This document shows positions 25,025-33,926 of a DNA stretch of 64,000 bases, one piece after another. The stretch spans positions 7,378 to 71,377 of the forward strand of contig JAEZGX010000013.1 of NCBI GenBank assembly GCA_023416735.1, written 5' to 3'. The first letter of the stretch is position 1. Each line of letters begins with the position of its first letter. A model generated the notes under the pieces. It was not told where the DNA came from. It was given only the letters and a program-made list of their open reading frames with translations, and did no database searches. Made by a program: the position numbers and the translations under genes. The stretch comes from Verrucomicrobiota bacterium (lineage in GTDB: Bacteria; Verrucomicrobiota; Verrucomicrobiia; Opitutales; Opitutaceae).

Positions 25025-27310
25025 GTGCCGCCCGCCGCCTCCAGCACCCTCACCGGCGTCATCGAGCGAATCATTTTCCTCAACGAGGAAAACCACTACA
25101 CCATCGCCGAGCTCCGCCCGGAAATCCCGCGCGGCGCCCCCAAGGACCACGAGCGCCCCGCTCCGGTCACCATCGTCGGCGCCCTGCCCGGCGTCGAATG
25201 CGGCGAGACACTCCACCTCGCCGGCGAGTGGACCCGCCACGCCACGCACGGCTCCCAGTTCAAGGTCGTCTCCTTCAAGAGCGAACTCCCCTCCAGCGTG
25301 TATGGGATTCGCAAATACCTCGGCAGCGGCCTCGTTCCCGGCATTGGCAAGGTTTACGCCAACAAAATCGTCGATGCGTTCGGCACCGACACGTTTCGCA
25401 TCCTCAGCGAGGAATCCGGCAAACTTCGCGACGTCGAAGGCATCGGTCGCAAACGCGCCACCGCCATCAAAGCCGCGTGGGACTCCAAACGCACCGAGCG
25501 CGAGCTCTACATCTTCCTCCAAACTTACGGCATCACCCCGAGCCAGTGCGTGAAGATCGCCAAACACTTCGGCCCTTCCGCGAAACAAATCCTCACCACC
25601 GAACCCTACCGCCTCGCCCGCGAGATCGACGGCATCGGTTTCAAAACCGCCGACCGCATCGCCATCAATCTCGGCTTCGCCAACGACGCCGCCCCCCGCC
25701 TCGACGCCGGCATCCTCTTCGCCCTCGAAACACTCCAAGACGAGGGCCACACCGCCTTCCCCGAATCCGAACTCGTCACCCACGCCGCCACCCAGCTCGA
25801 AACCGAATCCCGCTTCATCACCGCCCGCCTCGACGCCCTCGTCGAACAAAAGTCTCTCATCCGCCACGCCCCAAAACTCCCAACATCCGCTCTCCAACCC
25901 AAAACCCAAAACTCAGAACCCGAAACTGAACTGCACGACCGCAGAGCGCTCGTGCAGTTGCCCCACAACGACCGCTTCGAACGCAAGATCGCCGACGTCG
26001 TCCACCGACTCGCCCGCGTCGCCAGCGGCCTGCCCCCCATCAAAACCGAAGCCGCGATCGACTGGGCCGAAAAAAAAGCCGGCTTCGCCTTCGCCTCGCT
26101 CCAACGCACCGCGATCGCCCACGCGCTCACACACAAACTTTCCATCCTCACCGGCGGCCCCGGCACGGGCAAAACCACCATCCTTCGCGCTCTGGTCGAA
26201 ATCCTCCGCGCCAAAAAGGTCCGCGTCCACCTCGCCGCCCCCACCGGCCGCGCCGCCCAACGTCTCGCCGAAACCACCGGCGGTTTCGCGTCTACGATTC
26301 ACCGGCTCCTCAAATACGATCCCGCCGCCGGCGGTTTCGTCGCCAACGAATCCGCCCCGCTCGGCACCGACTTCCTCATCGTCGACGAGGCCTCGATGCT
26401 CGACACCCGCCTCGCCTCCGCGCTCCTCCAGGCCGTTCCTTCACGCGCCCACGTTCTCCTCGTCGGCGACACCGACCAGCTCCCGAGCGTCGGCGCCGGC
26501 AACGTCCTCAAAGATCTGATACAATCGAGCTCGGAGTCACTAGCCCTGCCGGTGACTCGCCTGAACGTCATCTTCCGCCAGCAAAACCAGAGCGCGATCG
26601 TCACCACCGCTCACGCCATCAACTCCGGCGACCCCACGCTCCCGCCTGCCGTCACCGATCTCGATCAGATCCAGGTGTGGAGCGATCTCACCTTCGTCAC
26701 CGCCACCGACGCCGACGACTGTCTTCGCAAGGTCATCCAGCTCTGCGCCGAATTCATCCCCCAGAAGTTGAAATGGCCGCATCCCGTCAACGACGTCCAA
26801 ATCCTCGCGCCCATGCACAAGGGCATCGCGGGCGTCGCCAATCTCAACCTCCAGCTCCAAGCCGCCTTGAACGGAAATGCCCGCGGCCTCCGCGCTCCGG
26901 GCGGCGAATTCCGCCCGGGCGACAAGGTCATTCAGCTGCGCAATAACTACGACAAAAACCTGTTCAACGGCGACATCGGCACGATCCAAAATGTGGATAC
27001 GGAGAACGCCACGCTCGAGGCCGACTTCGACGGCGACCGCCACACGTTCGAACGCGCGGAATTCAACGATCTCGCGCTCGCCTACACCATCAGCATCCAC
27101 AAATCGCAGGGCAGCGAATACCCCGTCGTCATCATCCCGCTGCTCAAGGGCCACTTCATGATGTTGCAGCGAAACCTCATCTACACCGCCATCACGCGCG
27201 GACGAAAAAAGGTCTTCATCGTGGGCGAACCCGCGGCCTACGCGATGGCCGTCCGCAACAGCGAATCGAAACAGCGCCTGACCCACCTCCGCGAAAAACT
27301 CGCCGGCTGA
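25025..27310 (+). CDS. recD2: RecD2-type 5'-3' DNA helicase (ATP-dependent exonuclease-like)
   Basis: About 761 residues from GTG 25025. The N-terminal region (GVIERIIFLNEENHYTIAEL) is an OB-like strand set, followed by helix-hairpin-helix repeats (GLVPGIGKVYANKI, VEGIGRKRATAI, IDGIGFKTADRIA). The superfamily 1B motor follows: Walker A GGPGTGKTT, APTGRAAQRL, DEASMLD, VGDTDQLPSVGAG, and a C-terminal YTISIHKSQGSEYPVVI. RecD2 proteins act in DNA repair without RecBC. A low-complexity stretch QPKTQNSEPETE at about residues 291-302 lies between the N-terminal and motor regions and matches a repeat also found in the E1 gene. In-frame sequence extends upstream to 24815 over rpiB but has no family similarity. 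Confidence 0.93.
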   Translation: MPPAASSTLTGVIERIIFLNEENHYTIAELRPEIPRGAPKDHERPAPVTIVGALPGVECGETLHLAGEWTRHATHGSQFKVVSFKSELPSSVYGIRKYLGSGLVPGIGKVYANKIVDAFGTDTFRILSEESGKLRDVEGIGRKRATAIKAAWDSKRTERELYIFLQTYGITPSQCVKIAKHFGPSAKQILTTEPYRLAREIDGIGFKTADRIAINLGFANDAAPRLDAGILFALETLQDEGHTAFPESELVTHAATQLETESRFITARLDALVEQKSLIRHAPKLPTSALQPKTQNSEPETELHDRRALVQLPHNDRFERKIADVVHRLARVASGLPPIKTEAAIDWAEKKAGFAFASLQRTAIAHALTHKLSILTGGPGTGKTTILRALVEILRAKKVRVHLAAPTGRAAQRLAETTGGFASTIHRLLKYDPAAGGFVANESAPLGTDFLIVDEASMLDTRLASALLQAVPSRAHVLLVGDTDQLPSVGAGNVLKDLIQSSSESLALPVTRLNVIFRQQNQSAIVTTAHAINSGDPTLPPAVTDLDQIQVWSDLTFVTATDADDCLRKVIQLCAEFIPQKLKWPHPVNDVQILAPMHKGIAGVANLNLQLQAALNGNARGLRAPGGEFRPGDKVIQLRNNYDKNLFNGDIGTIQNVDTENATLEADFDGDRHTFERAEFNDLALAYTISIHKSQGSEYPVVIIPLLKGHFMMLQRNLIYTAITRGRKKVFIVGEPAAYAMAVRNSESKQRLTHLREKLAG
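25898..25929 (+). repeat. Coding repeat (CCCAAAAC-type) within recD2
   Basis: This 32-bp stretch is identical at 29 positions to 42546-42577 in the E1 gene and read in the same frame. Upstream sequence (25870-25890, CCAAAACTCCCAACATCC) is of the same style, suggesting that the whole inserted element spans about 60 bp. Confidence 0.85.
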
Positions 27311-27347
27311 CGCGGACTCCCTCCCCGCGCCCGGCTCGAAAGAAAAA

Positions 27348-27377
27348 AGCCCGACGTCTCCGTCGGGCTCGATTTTT
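27348..27377. terminator. Bidirectional intrinsic terminator
   Basis: AGCCCGACG/CGTCGGGCT (9 bp, TCTC loop) has A-run before and T-run after it, between convergent recD2 and the secreted-protein gene. Its core CCCGACGTCTCCGTCGGG recurs exactly at 47128-47145. Confidence 0.88.
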
Positions 27378-27398
27378 CCGAAACGGTTTTCCCCGTCC

Positions 27399-30023
27399 TC
27401 AGTTCACATTCGCCGAATTCACCAGGAACGGTGTCCCCTTCAACGGCAGCTCGCCCGCGAACTCGTATCCATAATTCGGATCGCCCGGCGGATACGACAC
27501 GTTGTTGCGGAGATCCTTCAACGTGCCCATGCGGAAGCTCAGGATCTTCTTCCCGTTGAAATCCGCCACCGTGAGGATGTTGCCTCGAACGGCCGTGCTC
27601 ACCGCCACCGGATCGCCCATCCGCGAATCCTTGATCCGCTGATACATCGCGCCCTGACCGTGCCAGGTCACCACTTTGTCGACCGACCGCTCGCCGCGGC
27701 AGGCGACGTAGAACAGGTTGTTATACGGATCCGGCGCCCGCTGCTCGCCATTGTCCGCGTTCGGCAGCAGCGGCAGCCCGCTCTCCTTGCGTCGTGCGAA
27801 CACCATGCTCACCGGGTTGCGGCCGACTTTCACCGAGCCGATCTGCTCCAGCTTGCCGCGCACTTCCCAGGAATTGCGCGCCATGATGGGCGATGTATCC
27901 AAAATGTGGATCGTGCCGTCGCGGGTCGCGACATAGCCTTTGTAGCGATCCTTCGACCAGCGATCGACCTCGAAGCCGGCCAGCACCGTCGTCGGCCGGT
28001 TGAACGTCCCCTGCCAGACCACCGTCGGCTTGGTCGAAGGCTTCACGTCGAAGGTTTGCGGAAATTGCTCGGGCGCCGCGCCGCGCGCGGTCAGCGTCGC
28101 ATTCAAGCTTTCGCCCGAGCTCAGGTAGCTTTCGCGCATGTAGGCGAAGAGCGGCGTCAGGTCCACGATCACGGCCTTGTTGTCCTCGTTGGACGACACG
28201 ATCGCATAACCGGCGTTCGCCACGACCGACTTCCACGCGCCGTCATAGATGTTCTTTCGCGCGCTATCGAGTTTGAGATCGATCTGGCTGAGCACCTTGT
28301 TGGCCGTCGACGACGGGCCCTGCCAGAGGCCGTTGCTGGCCGCGCTGATCGCGTCAGGCGACTTCATCGGCAGGTCCACATAACCCAGCAATTTGAAATC
28401 CGAGAAGCTGCCTTGATTCGGCATGCCCATGTAAGGCCAGGTGTGGAAGGGCAGGAACTTTCCTTCCATCGCCACGACCGCGAGCTGCCCGATGTTGCGT
28501 TGCGTATCCCACACCACCACGAGCGCGAATTCGTTGCTTGTGGTCACCGCGATCGCGCGCGGTTTCTTGTGACTCGGGAATTTGAATCCTGGATACGGCC
28601 GCTCCGACCCCGCGCGGCTCGTCTGCATGCCCGCCACCGCGAAAAGACCGTCGCGATACACCATCACCTGCTCGTTCTGCTGCATGCCATAGCTGCGCAC
28701 CATCGCGACCGGCTGCATCGGCTTCGTGCCGCCGTTCAACTTGATGTAATTCGAATCGCGGGTCTGCGGATCCGGATGCGGCGTTCCGCTCGCCCAGTCG
28801 TGCCGCGGGCTGATCGCGAACACCTTGTTGTAATACGCATAGATCTGCACGCGATCGAGTCCGGGATCGTTGGCCGGATCGTCCGGCACATAACCCACCT
28901 GACCCGACTCGCTCCAATAATCGCCGTCGCTCGCCGGCTCGCCACCCAGCTCATACGGCTTGATGCGCACATAATACTTCGCTGGCGGCGTCTTTGACTC
29001 GCGCTTGAACAGCGTCGGACGATCGTCCGGCGCACCGGGGTTCAGCTGCTCGAAGGTCGGACCAAGCCGCGCGTTCACCGCTTCACGCGACCAGCTCATC
29101 GCCGACGCCGAATACGCTCCATAACCCGAGACCGCGTCCGACGCCGCTGCCTTTCCCGTCAAATCATAAACTTCCAGCAACGCCACCCCGCTCGAGCCGT
29201 TCGCGCTTTTCACGTGGATCGAGTAAGGGCCCGCACCGAGTTCGGTGATGACCGCTGCATCCTTGCTCCCCGCCTCGAGCGGAAACGCTCCCGCACTCGC
29301 CCCGAGCGCACTCATCATGCTGCCGACGCCGTTGTCGTCCCAATTGTCGTTCGACGCCACCGCCACACCGTGACGATTGATCACCGAAACCGTGGGGTCC
29401 GACAGCACTCCCGTCACCCCGCGCGACTCCAATCCCGGGCCCACGGCGCGGATCAACACCCGCCGGCTGCCCTGCGTCACCACTAGTCCGGAGATCAAAA
29501 TTCCTTCGCCCCCTTCCACTCGCGCGCGCGTCGACAACGCCATCAGCCGGCTCGCCCCATCCATCTCATACACTTCGGCCAACGCCACGCCGTTCGCATT
29601 GTTAGCCGCCGACACGTGCGCCGTGTAAACACCCGGCGACAGCGTCAACCGCAACGCCGTATCCCGGCTGCCCGCCGCGAGAGGCGACGCGCCTACCAGC
29701 TTGAAAGCGTCCGACAACGACGAGGACCAATTCTCGTTGGTCGCGATTTCCTTCCCCGCGCCGTTGAAGACCTGCAACCGCACTTCGTTCAACGCCCCGC
29801 CCACCCCCGCTTGCGCCAGGGTCGGGCCCACGCCGCGAATCAGCACGTCTTTCGGCGCACTTCCATCCACGACGAAGCCCGCGATCAACGTGTCCGCGCC
29901 GGAGCGCACCACACCGCGTGACGAAAGCGCCACCACTCGGGAATCATCGTCGGCGGCCCACGCCGCACCCACCAGCAATCCCGCCAGCAACCAACCACGG
30001 CCAAGCCGTAACATGTAATTCAT
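27399..30023 (-). CDS. Large secreted protein with two GPGL-type N-terminal repeats
   Basis: An 874-residue protein with a signal peptide (LLAGLLVGAAWAADDD). Residues about 25-310 hold two or three copies of a beta repeat seen widely in secreted proteins of Opitutales: SxRxxVxxGxxxLIxGFVV..., VLIRGVGPTLAQAGV and VLIRAVGPGLESRGV, NENWSSS/NDNWDDN, YTAHVSAANNANGVALAEVYE/YSIHVKSANGSSGVALLEVYD. The C-terminal approximately 550 residues look like an irregular beta-propeller (repeated GYVATRDGTIHILD, NLFYVACRGERSVDKVV). I do not recognise a catalytic motif. Location: exported, probably periplasmic or surface. An alternative ATG lies at 30014. It has a 380-bp AT-richer upstream region. Confidence 0.85.
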   Translation of the reverse strand: MNYMLRLGRGWLLAGLLVGAAWAADDDSRVVALSSRGVVRSGADTLIAGFVVDGSAPKDVLIRGVGPTLAQAGVGGALNEVRLQVFNGAGKEIATNENWSSSLSDAFKLVGASPLAAGSRDTALRLTLSPGVYTAHVSAANNANGVALAEVYEMDGASRLMALSTRARVEGGEGILISGLVVTQGSRRVLIRAVGPGLESRGVTGVLSDPTVSVINRHGVAVASNDNWDDNGVGSMMSALGASAGAFPLEAGSKDAAVITELGAGPYSIHVKSANGSSGVALLEVYDLTGKAAASDAVSGYGAYSASAMSWSREAVNARLGPTFEQLNPGAPDDRPTLFKRESKTPPAKYYVRIKPYELGGEPASDGDYWSESGQVGYVPDDPANDPGLDRVQIYAYYNKVFAISPRHDWASGTPHPDPQTRDSNYIKLNGGTKPMQPVAMVRSYGMQQNEQVMVYRDGLFAVAGMQTSRAGSERPYPGFKFPSHKKPRAIAVTTSNEFALVVVWDTQRNIGQLAVVAMEGKFLPFHTWPYMGMPNQGSFSDFKLLGYVDLPMKSPDAISAASNGLWQGPSSTANKVLSQIDLKLDSARKNIYDGAWKSVVANAGYAIVSSNEDNKAVIVDLTPLFAYMRESYLSSGESLNATLTARGAAPEQFPQTFDVKPSTKPTVVWQGTFNRPTTVLAGFEVDRWSKDRYKGYVATRDGTIHILDTSPIMARNSWEVRGKLEQIGSVKVGRNPVSMVFARRKESGLPLLPNADNGEQRAPDPYNNLFYVACRGERSVDKVVTWHGQGAMYQRIKDSRMGDPVAVSTAVRGNILTVADFNGKKILSFRMGTLKDLRNNVSYPPGDPNYGYEFAGELPLKGTPFLVNSANVN

Positions 30024-30404
30024 CGGACTAAAGTATCAGGGAATCTACCAAGTATTCGTTAGGGTTTTGCTGGATAGGTCTTGGAATACGCGCCGTCGTC
30101 CGATGGTAGCCAGCTCCACCTTTGGCTCATCATGCCTTTTACCCGGTTTTCACCCCATCCGGGATGAACCCGTGATTTGGATACGTTTTCCCACGTCTGG
30201 GATTTTTGGGTTCCGCGAGCGAACACCTCCCCACGCCATCGTCCGGATGCGTTTATTTTTAAACCGCTTCCGCTCAGCTACTCGCACGATCGGAACCGCG
30301 CCCGGCACAGCGTCTGCAAACGCCTCGTCGATCATGGCCGCCTCGCCTCAATCCGCTGGCAACTTACCTTCCAACCGTCAGGCTACGCGCCGCCCTTCCC
30401 CGCT
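30024..30404. other. Divergent intergenic region (381 bp)
   Basis: The region between the large secreted protein (minus) and a small secreted protein (plus). It is lower in GC than its flanks, with short imperfect dyads (CATCCGGGATG; CCCACGTCTGGG followed by a T-run near 30190-30215). A plus-strand frame from 30067 lacks any protein character. Promoters for both genes are expected here, but I cannot place them with confidence. Confidence 0.5.
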
Positions 30405-30626
30405 ATGAAATTCGCCGCACTCGTCCTCTTTCTTTCGCTCGCCGGCTCCGTCGGTGCTTCGGATGTCGCCAAAAACGACGATTCATCCGCTTCCGCTTCG
30501 AACGATGCCTCGAAAGCAGCCAAGGCCACCGAGGACACCGGCAGCACTCCCGCAAAAAACGACACCCGCACCCGCCCGCCCGCAACGCCGCGGCGCATTC
30601 CGTATCACATGTTGATGATCGCCTAA
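30405..30626 (+). CDS. Small secreted/periplasmic hypothetical protein
   Basis: A 73-residue protein. The signal peptide MKFAALVLFLSLAGSVGAS is clear. The mature part is low-complexity, rich in Ser, Ala, Lys and Asp (SSASASNDASKAAKATEDTG), with a Pro/Arg-rich end (RTRPPATPRRIPYHMLMIA). No family is recognised. It ends 38 bases before an ABC ATPase on the same strand and may be co-transcribed with it. Confidence 0.65.
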   Translation: MKFAALVLFLSLAGSVGASDVAKNDDSSASASNDASKAAKATEDTGSTPAKNDTRTRPPATPRRIPYHMLMIA

Positions 30627-30664
30627 CGACCCTTTCGTCCGCCACCGCCAGCCAACCCGCTTCC

Positions 30665-31336
30665 ATGTCCCTCATCACCCTGCGCCAAGTCGACCGCGTC
30701 TATCCGCTCAAGGGCGGCCCGTTCTACGCCCTCCGCAACATCAATCTCGATATCGAACAAGGCGACTTCCTCTCGATCATGGGCCCCTCGGGCTCAGGCA
30801 AATCGACGCTTCTCCACATCCTCGGCCTTCACGACAGCGCCTGGAGCGGCGAATATTTCCTCGCCGGCGAACCCGTCCACGCGCTCGACAAGAAAAAGCG
30901 TTTCGACCTCCAGAAAAAACACCTCGGCTTCGTCTTCCAAAGCTACCACTTGCTCGACGATCTCACCGTTTACGAAAACCTCGAGATCCCGCTTTCCTAC
31001 CGCGATACGCCCAAGAAGGACCGCGATAGCATCGTGTGCGATGCCCTCGATCGCTTCCACATCGTCGGCAAGAAAGACCTTTATCCGTCTCAACTCTCCG
31101 GCGGACAACAACAGCTCGTCGGCATCGCCCGCGCTCTCGTCGCAAAACCCGCCATCATTCTCGCCGACGAACCGACCGGAAACCTCCACTCCGACCAAGG
31201 CCGCGAAATCATGCAGCTTTTCAAGAAGCTGAATCGCGAGGACGGCGTCACCATCGTCCAGGTGACTCACTCCGAAGAGAACGCATCCTACGGCACCCGC
31301 GTCGTCCGTCTCGCCGACGGCATGATGGTCTCGTAA
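30665..31336 (+). CDS. ABC transporter ATP-binding protein (LolD/MacB/FtsE-like)
   Basis: A 223-residue nucleotide-binding subunit. Walker A is GPSGSGKST (residues 40-48), the Q-loop is GFVFQSYHLLDDLTVYENLEIPL, the signature is LSGGQQQLVGIARAL and Walker B is IILADEPTGNL. The Q-loop/NLEIPL pattern is typical of the MacB/LolD group, which works with FtsX-type permeases in lipoprotein release or mechanotransmission. No permease gene is adjacent; instead the next gene encodes a TolC-like outer-membrane protein, after a terminator. The partner permease must be elsewhere or the ATPase serves another system. Confidence 0.92.
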   Translation: MSLITLRQVDRVYPLKGGPFYALRNINLDIEQGDFLSIMGPSGSGKSTLLHILGLHDSAWSGEYFLAGEPVHALDKKKRFDLQKKHLGFVFQSYHLLDDLTVYENLEIPLSYRDTPKKDRDSIVCDALDRFHIVGKKDLYPSQLSGGQQQLVGIARALVAKPAIILADEPTGNLHSDQGREIMQLFKKLNREDGVTIVQVTHSEENASYGTRVVRLADGMMVS

Positions 31337-31366
31337 CCGTCGTAGTCAGATTTCCACTACATGGAG

Positions 31367-31391
31367 GCGCGGTGCCCACACCGCGCTTTTT
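31367..31391 (+). terminator. Intrinsic terminator after ABC ATPase
   Basis: GCGCGGTG/CACCGCGC (8 bp) with a CCCA loop is followed by five T. Confidence 0.9.
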
Positions 31392-31588
31392 CGTAAACAG
31401 GGATCCCGCCTTCCGTTTCCGCGCCCGGTCACGACACCCGCGGAGATGCTCGCCCCTGTTTCCCAATTCCGGGAAAAATCGATTCCGCAGCCGGACAACG
31501 GCCGTTCCACCAAAAGCATCGCTCATTTTTAACCGACTGTCGTGTCGTGGTTTGCACGTCCATTGCGAGGCTGGCACGGCGCCTGCGA

Positions 31589-33100
31589 ATGCCGTCCGTC
31601 TCGCAGTCATCTCACTCTTTTACGCTCGTGCCAATCCGCGCCTTTTTCCGCCCCGCCCTCCTTCTCGCCGCCGCGATTCTTCCCGTCTTGCTGCCGGCCC
31701 AAACCCTTACGCTCGAGGACGCCGTTCGCCTCGCTCTCGAGAAGAACCCGCAAATCGAGGTCGAATCCTACGGCCGCTCCATCGCCCGCGCCGACTACCT
31801 CACTGCCCTCGGCCGCTTTGATCCCGCGCTTACGTTCCGCCGCAGCTACGCCGAAGACGACAGCCCGATCTCTTCCAATCCAATCGTCTCGCAACTGATC
31901 CAAACCGACGACTACAGCCTCGCCCTCGAAGGCACCACTCCGTGGGGCATGAACTACAGCATCGGCGGCAGCGCCCGAAATCAGCGCGGTCCGCTCGACG
32001 GCTACGACGATCACTTCGCCACGTTCGGCGGCATCACCGTCACCCAGCCGCTCCTTCGCGGCTTCGGCTTCGGCCCCAATCTCGTCGGCGTGCGCATTGC
32101 CAAAGCCGATCGCGGTATCGCCGATTGGATCTTCCGCCAGACCGTCATCGATACCGTCACTGCGACCGTCATCGCCTACAGCGAAGTTTCCTACGCTCAA
32201 CAGCTCCTCCGCATCTCCATTCGCTCCCGCGAACTCGCCGCCGGCCTGCTCGCCGAAAACGAACGCCGCTTCAGCGTCGGCAGCATGTCCGAGAGCGACG
32301 TCACCCAAGCCCGCGCCCGCACCGCCACGCGCGACGAATCCATCCTCTTCGCGCAACAAAATCTCCGCGACGCCACCAATCGCCTGCGGCAGCTCATCGG
32401 CGAAAGCGAATTCCCCATCGATCCCGGCACGCTCGTCGTCGAACCGCCCGCCGTTCCCGAAGTGTCCATCGATCCCCTCGCCGACCTCCAACGCGCGCTC
32501 ACCGACCGTCCCGATTTCCAAGCCGCGAAACTCGGCGTCTATAAACGCGAGGCCACCTACGCTTCCGAGCGCATGCAAATCCTTCCGCAGGTCGATTTCG
32601 TCGGCAGCTACGGCTACAGCGGTCTCGATCGCGATTTCGGCGTGAGCCGTCGCATGGTCGCCGACAACGACCATCGCTCCTACTCCGCCGGCGTCGTCGT
32701 CAGCATTCCGCTCACCTTCGCCGAGGGACGCGGCCGCGCCCGTTCCGCCAAACTCCGCCTTCGCCAAGCCGAAGCCGACATCGTTCGCCTCGAACAAGAC
32801 ATCGCGCTCGCGATCGCCAGCGCCGCCGGCCAAATCGAAACCACACGTCTCCGCGTCGAAGCGAATCGCGCCGCCTACGATCTCGCCCGCCAGGCGCTCG
32901 ACGACGAACTCAAGAAACTCCGCGCCGGCACGAGCAACACGTTCTTCGTTCTCAATCTTCAAGGCGAACTCATCGGCGCCGAAAACAGCCTCTTCCGCGC
33001 CCTCGCCGACCAGCGCCGCGCCCACGCCGCCTACGACCGCGAAATCGGCCGCACGCTCGCCGTGCACCAGATCACCCTCGCCGAACCCAACTCCCGCTAA
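31589..33100 (+). CDS. TolC-family outer-membrane efflux protein
   Basis: About 503 residues. A signal sequence (FFRPALLLAAAILPVLLPAQ) is followed by the typical TolC opening LTLEDAVRLALEKNPQIEV. Two long heptad-rich helical hairpins follow (RDATNRLRQLIGE; ARSAKLRLRQAEADIVRLEQDIALAIASA), separated by strand pairs, with the second repeat beginning LADLQRALTDRPDFQAAKLGV. As a trimer it would form an outer-membrane/periplasm channel for tripartite efflux or type I secretion. No membrane-fusion protein is next to it. Start is uncertain: in-frame ATG 31547, ATG 31589 and GTG 31628 are all possible, and the last sits right before the signal peptide. Confidence 0.9.
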   Translation: MPSVSQSSHSFTLVPIRAFFRPALLLAAAILPVLLPAQTLTLEDAVRLALEKNPQIEVESYGRSIARADYLTALGRFDPALTFRRSYAEDDSPISSNPIVSQLIQTDDYSLALEGTTPWGMNYSIGGSARNQRGPLDGYDDHFATFGGITVTQPLLRGFGFGPNLVGVRIAKADRGIADWIFRQTVIDTVTATVIAYSEVSYAQQLLRISIRSRELAAGLLAENERRFSVGSMSESDVTQARARTATRDESILFAQQNLRDATNRLRQLIGESEFPIDPGTLVVEPPAVPEVSIDPLADLQRALTDRPDFQAAKLGVYKREATYASERMQILPQVDFVGSYGYSGLDRDFGVSRRMVADNDHRSYSAGVVVSIPLTFAEGRGRARSAKLRLRQAEADIVRLEQDIALAIASAAGQIETTRLRVEANRAAYDLARQALDDELKKLRAGTSNTFFVLNLQGELIGAENSLFRALADQRRAHAAYDREIGRTLAVHQITLAEPNSR

Positions 33101-33110
33101 CCTCAGACAT

Positions 33111-33176
33111 TTAGTAATACATTGTATTACAATTCGCCTGCGCCGCCCCTGCGGATTAGTCATACATTATATTACA
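33111..33176. promoter_or_regulatory. Tandem pair of 21-bp near-palindromic sites
   Basis: Two copies start at 33111 and 33156, 45 bp apart and identical at 19 of 21 bases. The first contains GTAATACATTGTATTAC, a perfect 8-bp inverted repeat around one base; the second is GTCATACATTATATTAC. They lie in an AT-rich patch between the TolC-like gene and the esterase gene. Spacing and symmetry suggest a dimeric repressor operator or overlapping promoters. Nothing identifies the regulator. Confidence 0.6.
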
Positions 33177-33257
33177 CGTCAGACGTGCGTCTCTCACCGA
33201 CCACGGCGGCGGACGTCACCTCGCTTGCGCCCGCCGTGGAGGCCGAAATATTCCGGC

Positions 33258-33890
33258 ATGCCGTCCGCACTCCTTTCCTTCGAATACGCCTTCGAACCCG
33301 GCACCGTCGCCTCCGCCCCGCCGCTTCTCCTTCTCCACGGCACCGGCGGCAACGAACACGATCTCCTTCCCCTCGGCCGCACGCTGTCTCCCGGCTCCGC
33401 GTTGCTTTCTCCGCGCGGCAAAGTCAACGAGCGCGGCGCCGCACGTTTCTTTGCGCGCCTTGCTGAGGGCGTCTTCGATTCCACCGAGGTCGCGCAACGC
33501 ACCGACGAACTCGCCGACTTCATCACCGCCGCCGCCGAGCGCCATCAAATCGACGTCTCTCGCCTGCTCGCCGTCGGTTTCTCCAACGGCGCCAACATCG
33601 CCGCCACCCTCCTTTTGATTCGCCCGATCGTGCTCGGCGGCGCCGTGCTCATTCGACCCATGGTCGTCATCGATCGCCCCGCCGCGCCCAACTCTCTCAC
33701 CGGCAAACGCGTCCTGCTGCTGAGCGGCGACCAGGATCCGCTCGTCCCGCTGGATCACCCGCGCCGACTCGCCGCGCATCTCCGCGCCGGCGGGGCCGAG
33801 GTAAACCTCGAGACGTTTCCCGCCAGTCACACGCTCACCCGCAACGACATCGCCGCCGCCCAATCCTGGCTTACCTCCCCGGTCTTGTAA
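33258..33890 (+). CDS. Alpha/beta-hydrolase, phospholipase/carboxylesterase-like
   Basis: A 210-residue cytoplasmic serine hydrolase. The oxyanion region is LLLLHGTGGNEHDLLPLG, the nucleophile Ser109 lies in VGFSNGAN, the acid Asp in LLLSGDQDPLVP and His in ETFPASHTLT. This is the order and length of the small carboxylesterase/YpfH-like group. The substrate is unknown. A pair of operator-like sites lies about 80-150 bp upstream. A hairpin follows the gene, then an MBL-fold hydrolase on the same strand. Confidence 0.9.
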   Translation: MPSALLSFEYAFEPGTVASAPPLLLLHGTGGNEHDLLPLGRTLSPGSALLSPRGKVNERGAARFFARLAEGVFDSTEVAQRTDELADFITAAAERHQIDVSRLLAVGFSNGANIAATLLLIRPIVLGGAVLIRPMVVIDRPAAPNSLTGKRVLLLSGDQDPLVPLDHPRRLAAHLRAGGAEVNLETFPASHTLTRNDIAAAQSWLTSPVL

Positions 33891-33891
33891 G

Positions 33892-33911
33892 GCGGGGTCG
33901 CCGGACCCCGC
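33892..33911 (+). terminator. GC-rich hairpin after esterase gene
   Basis: GCGGGGTC/GACCCCGC with a GCCG loop begins just after the esterase stop. There is no T-tract; it may attenuate read-through into the MBL-fold gene or be a dispersed hairpin. Confidence 0.5.
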
Positions 33912-33926
33912 TGTCCCGTTCTCCTC

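Noticed and set aside
30067..30408. 113-codon plus-strand frame in the gap before the small secreted protein
   Set aside because: No protein character, no start context; the region looks like a promoter-bearing intergenic gap.
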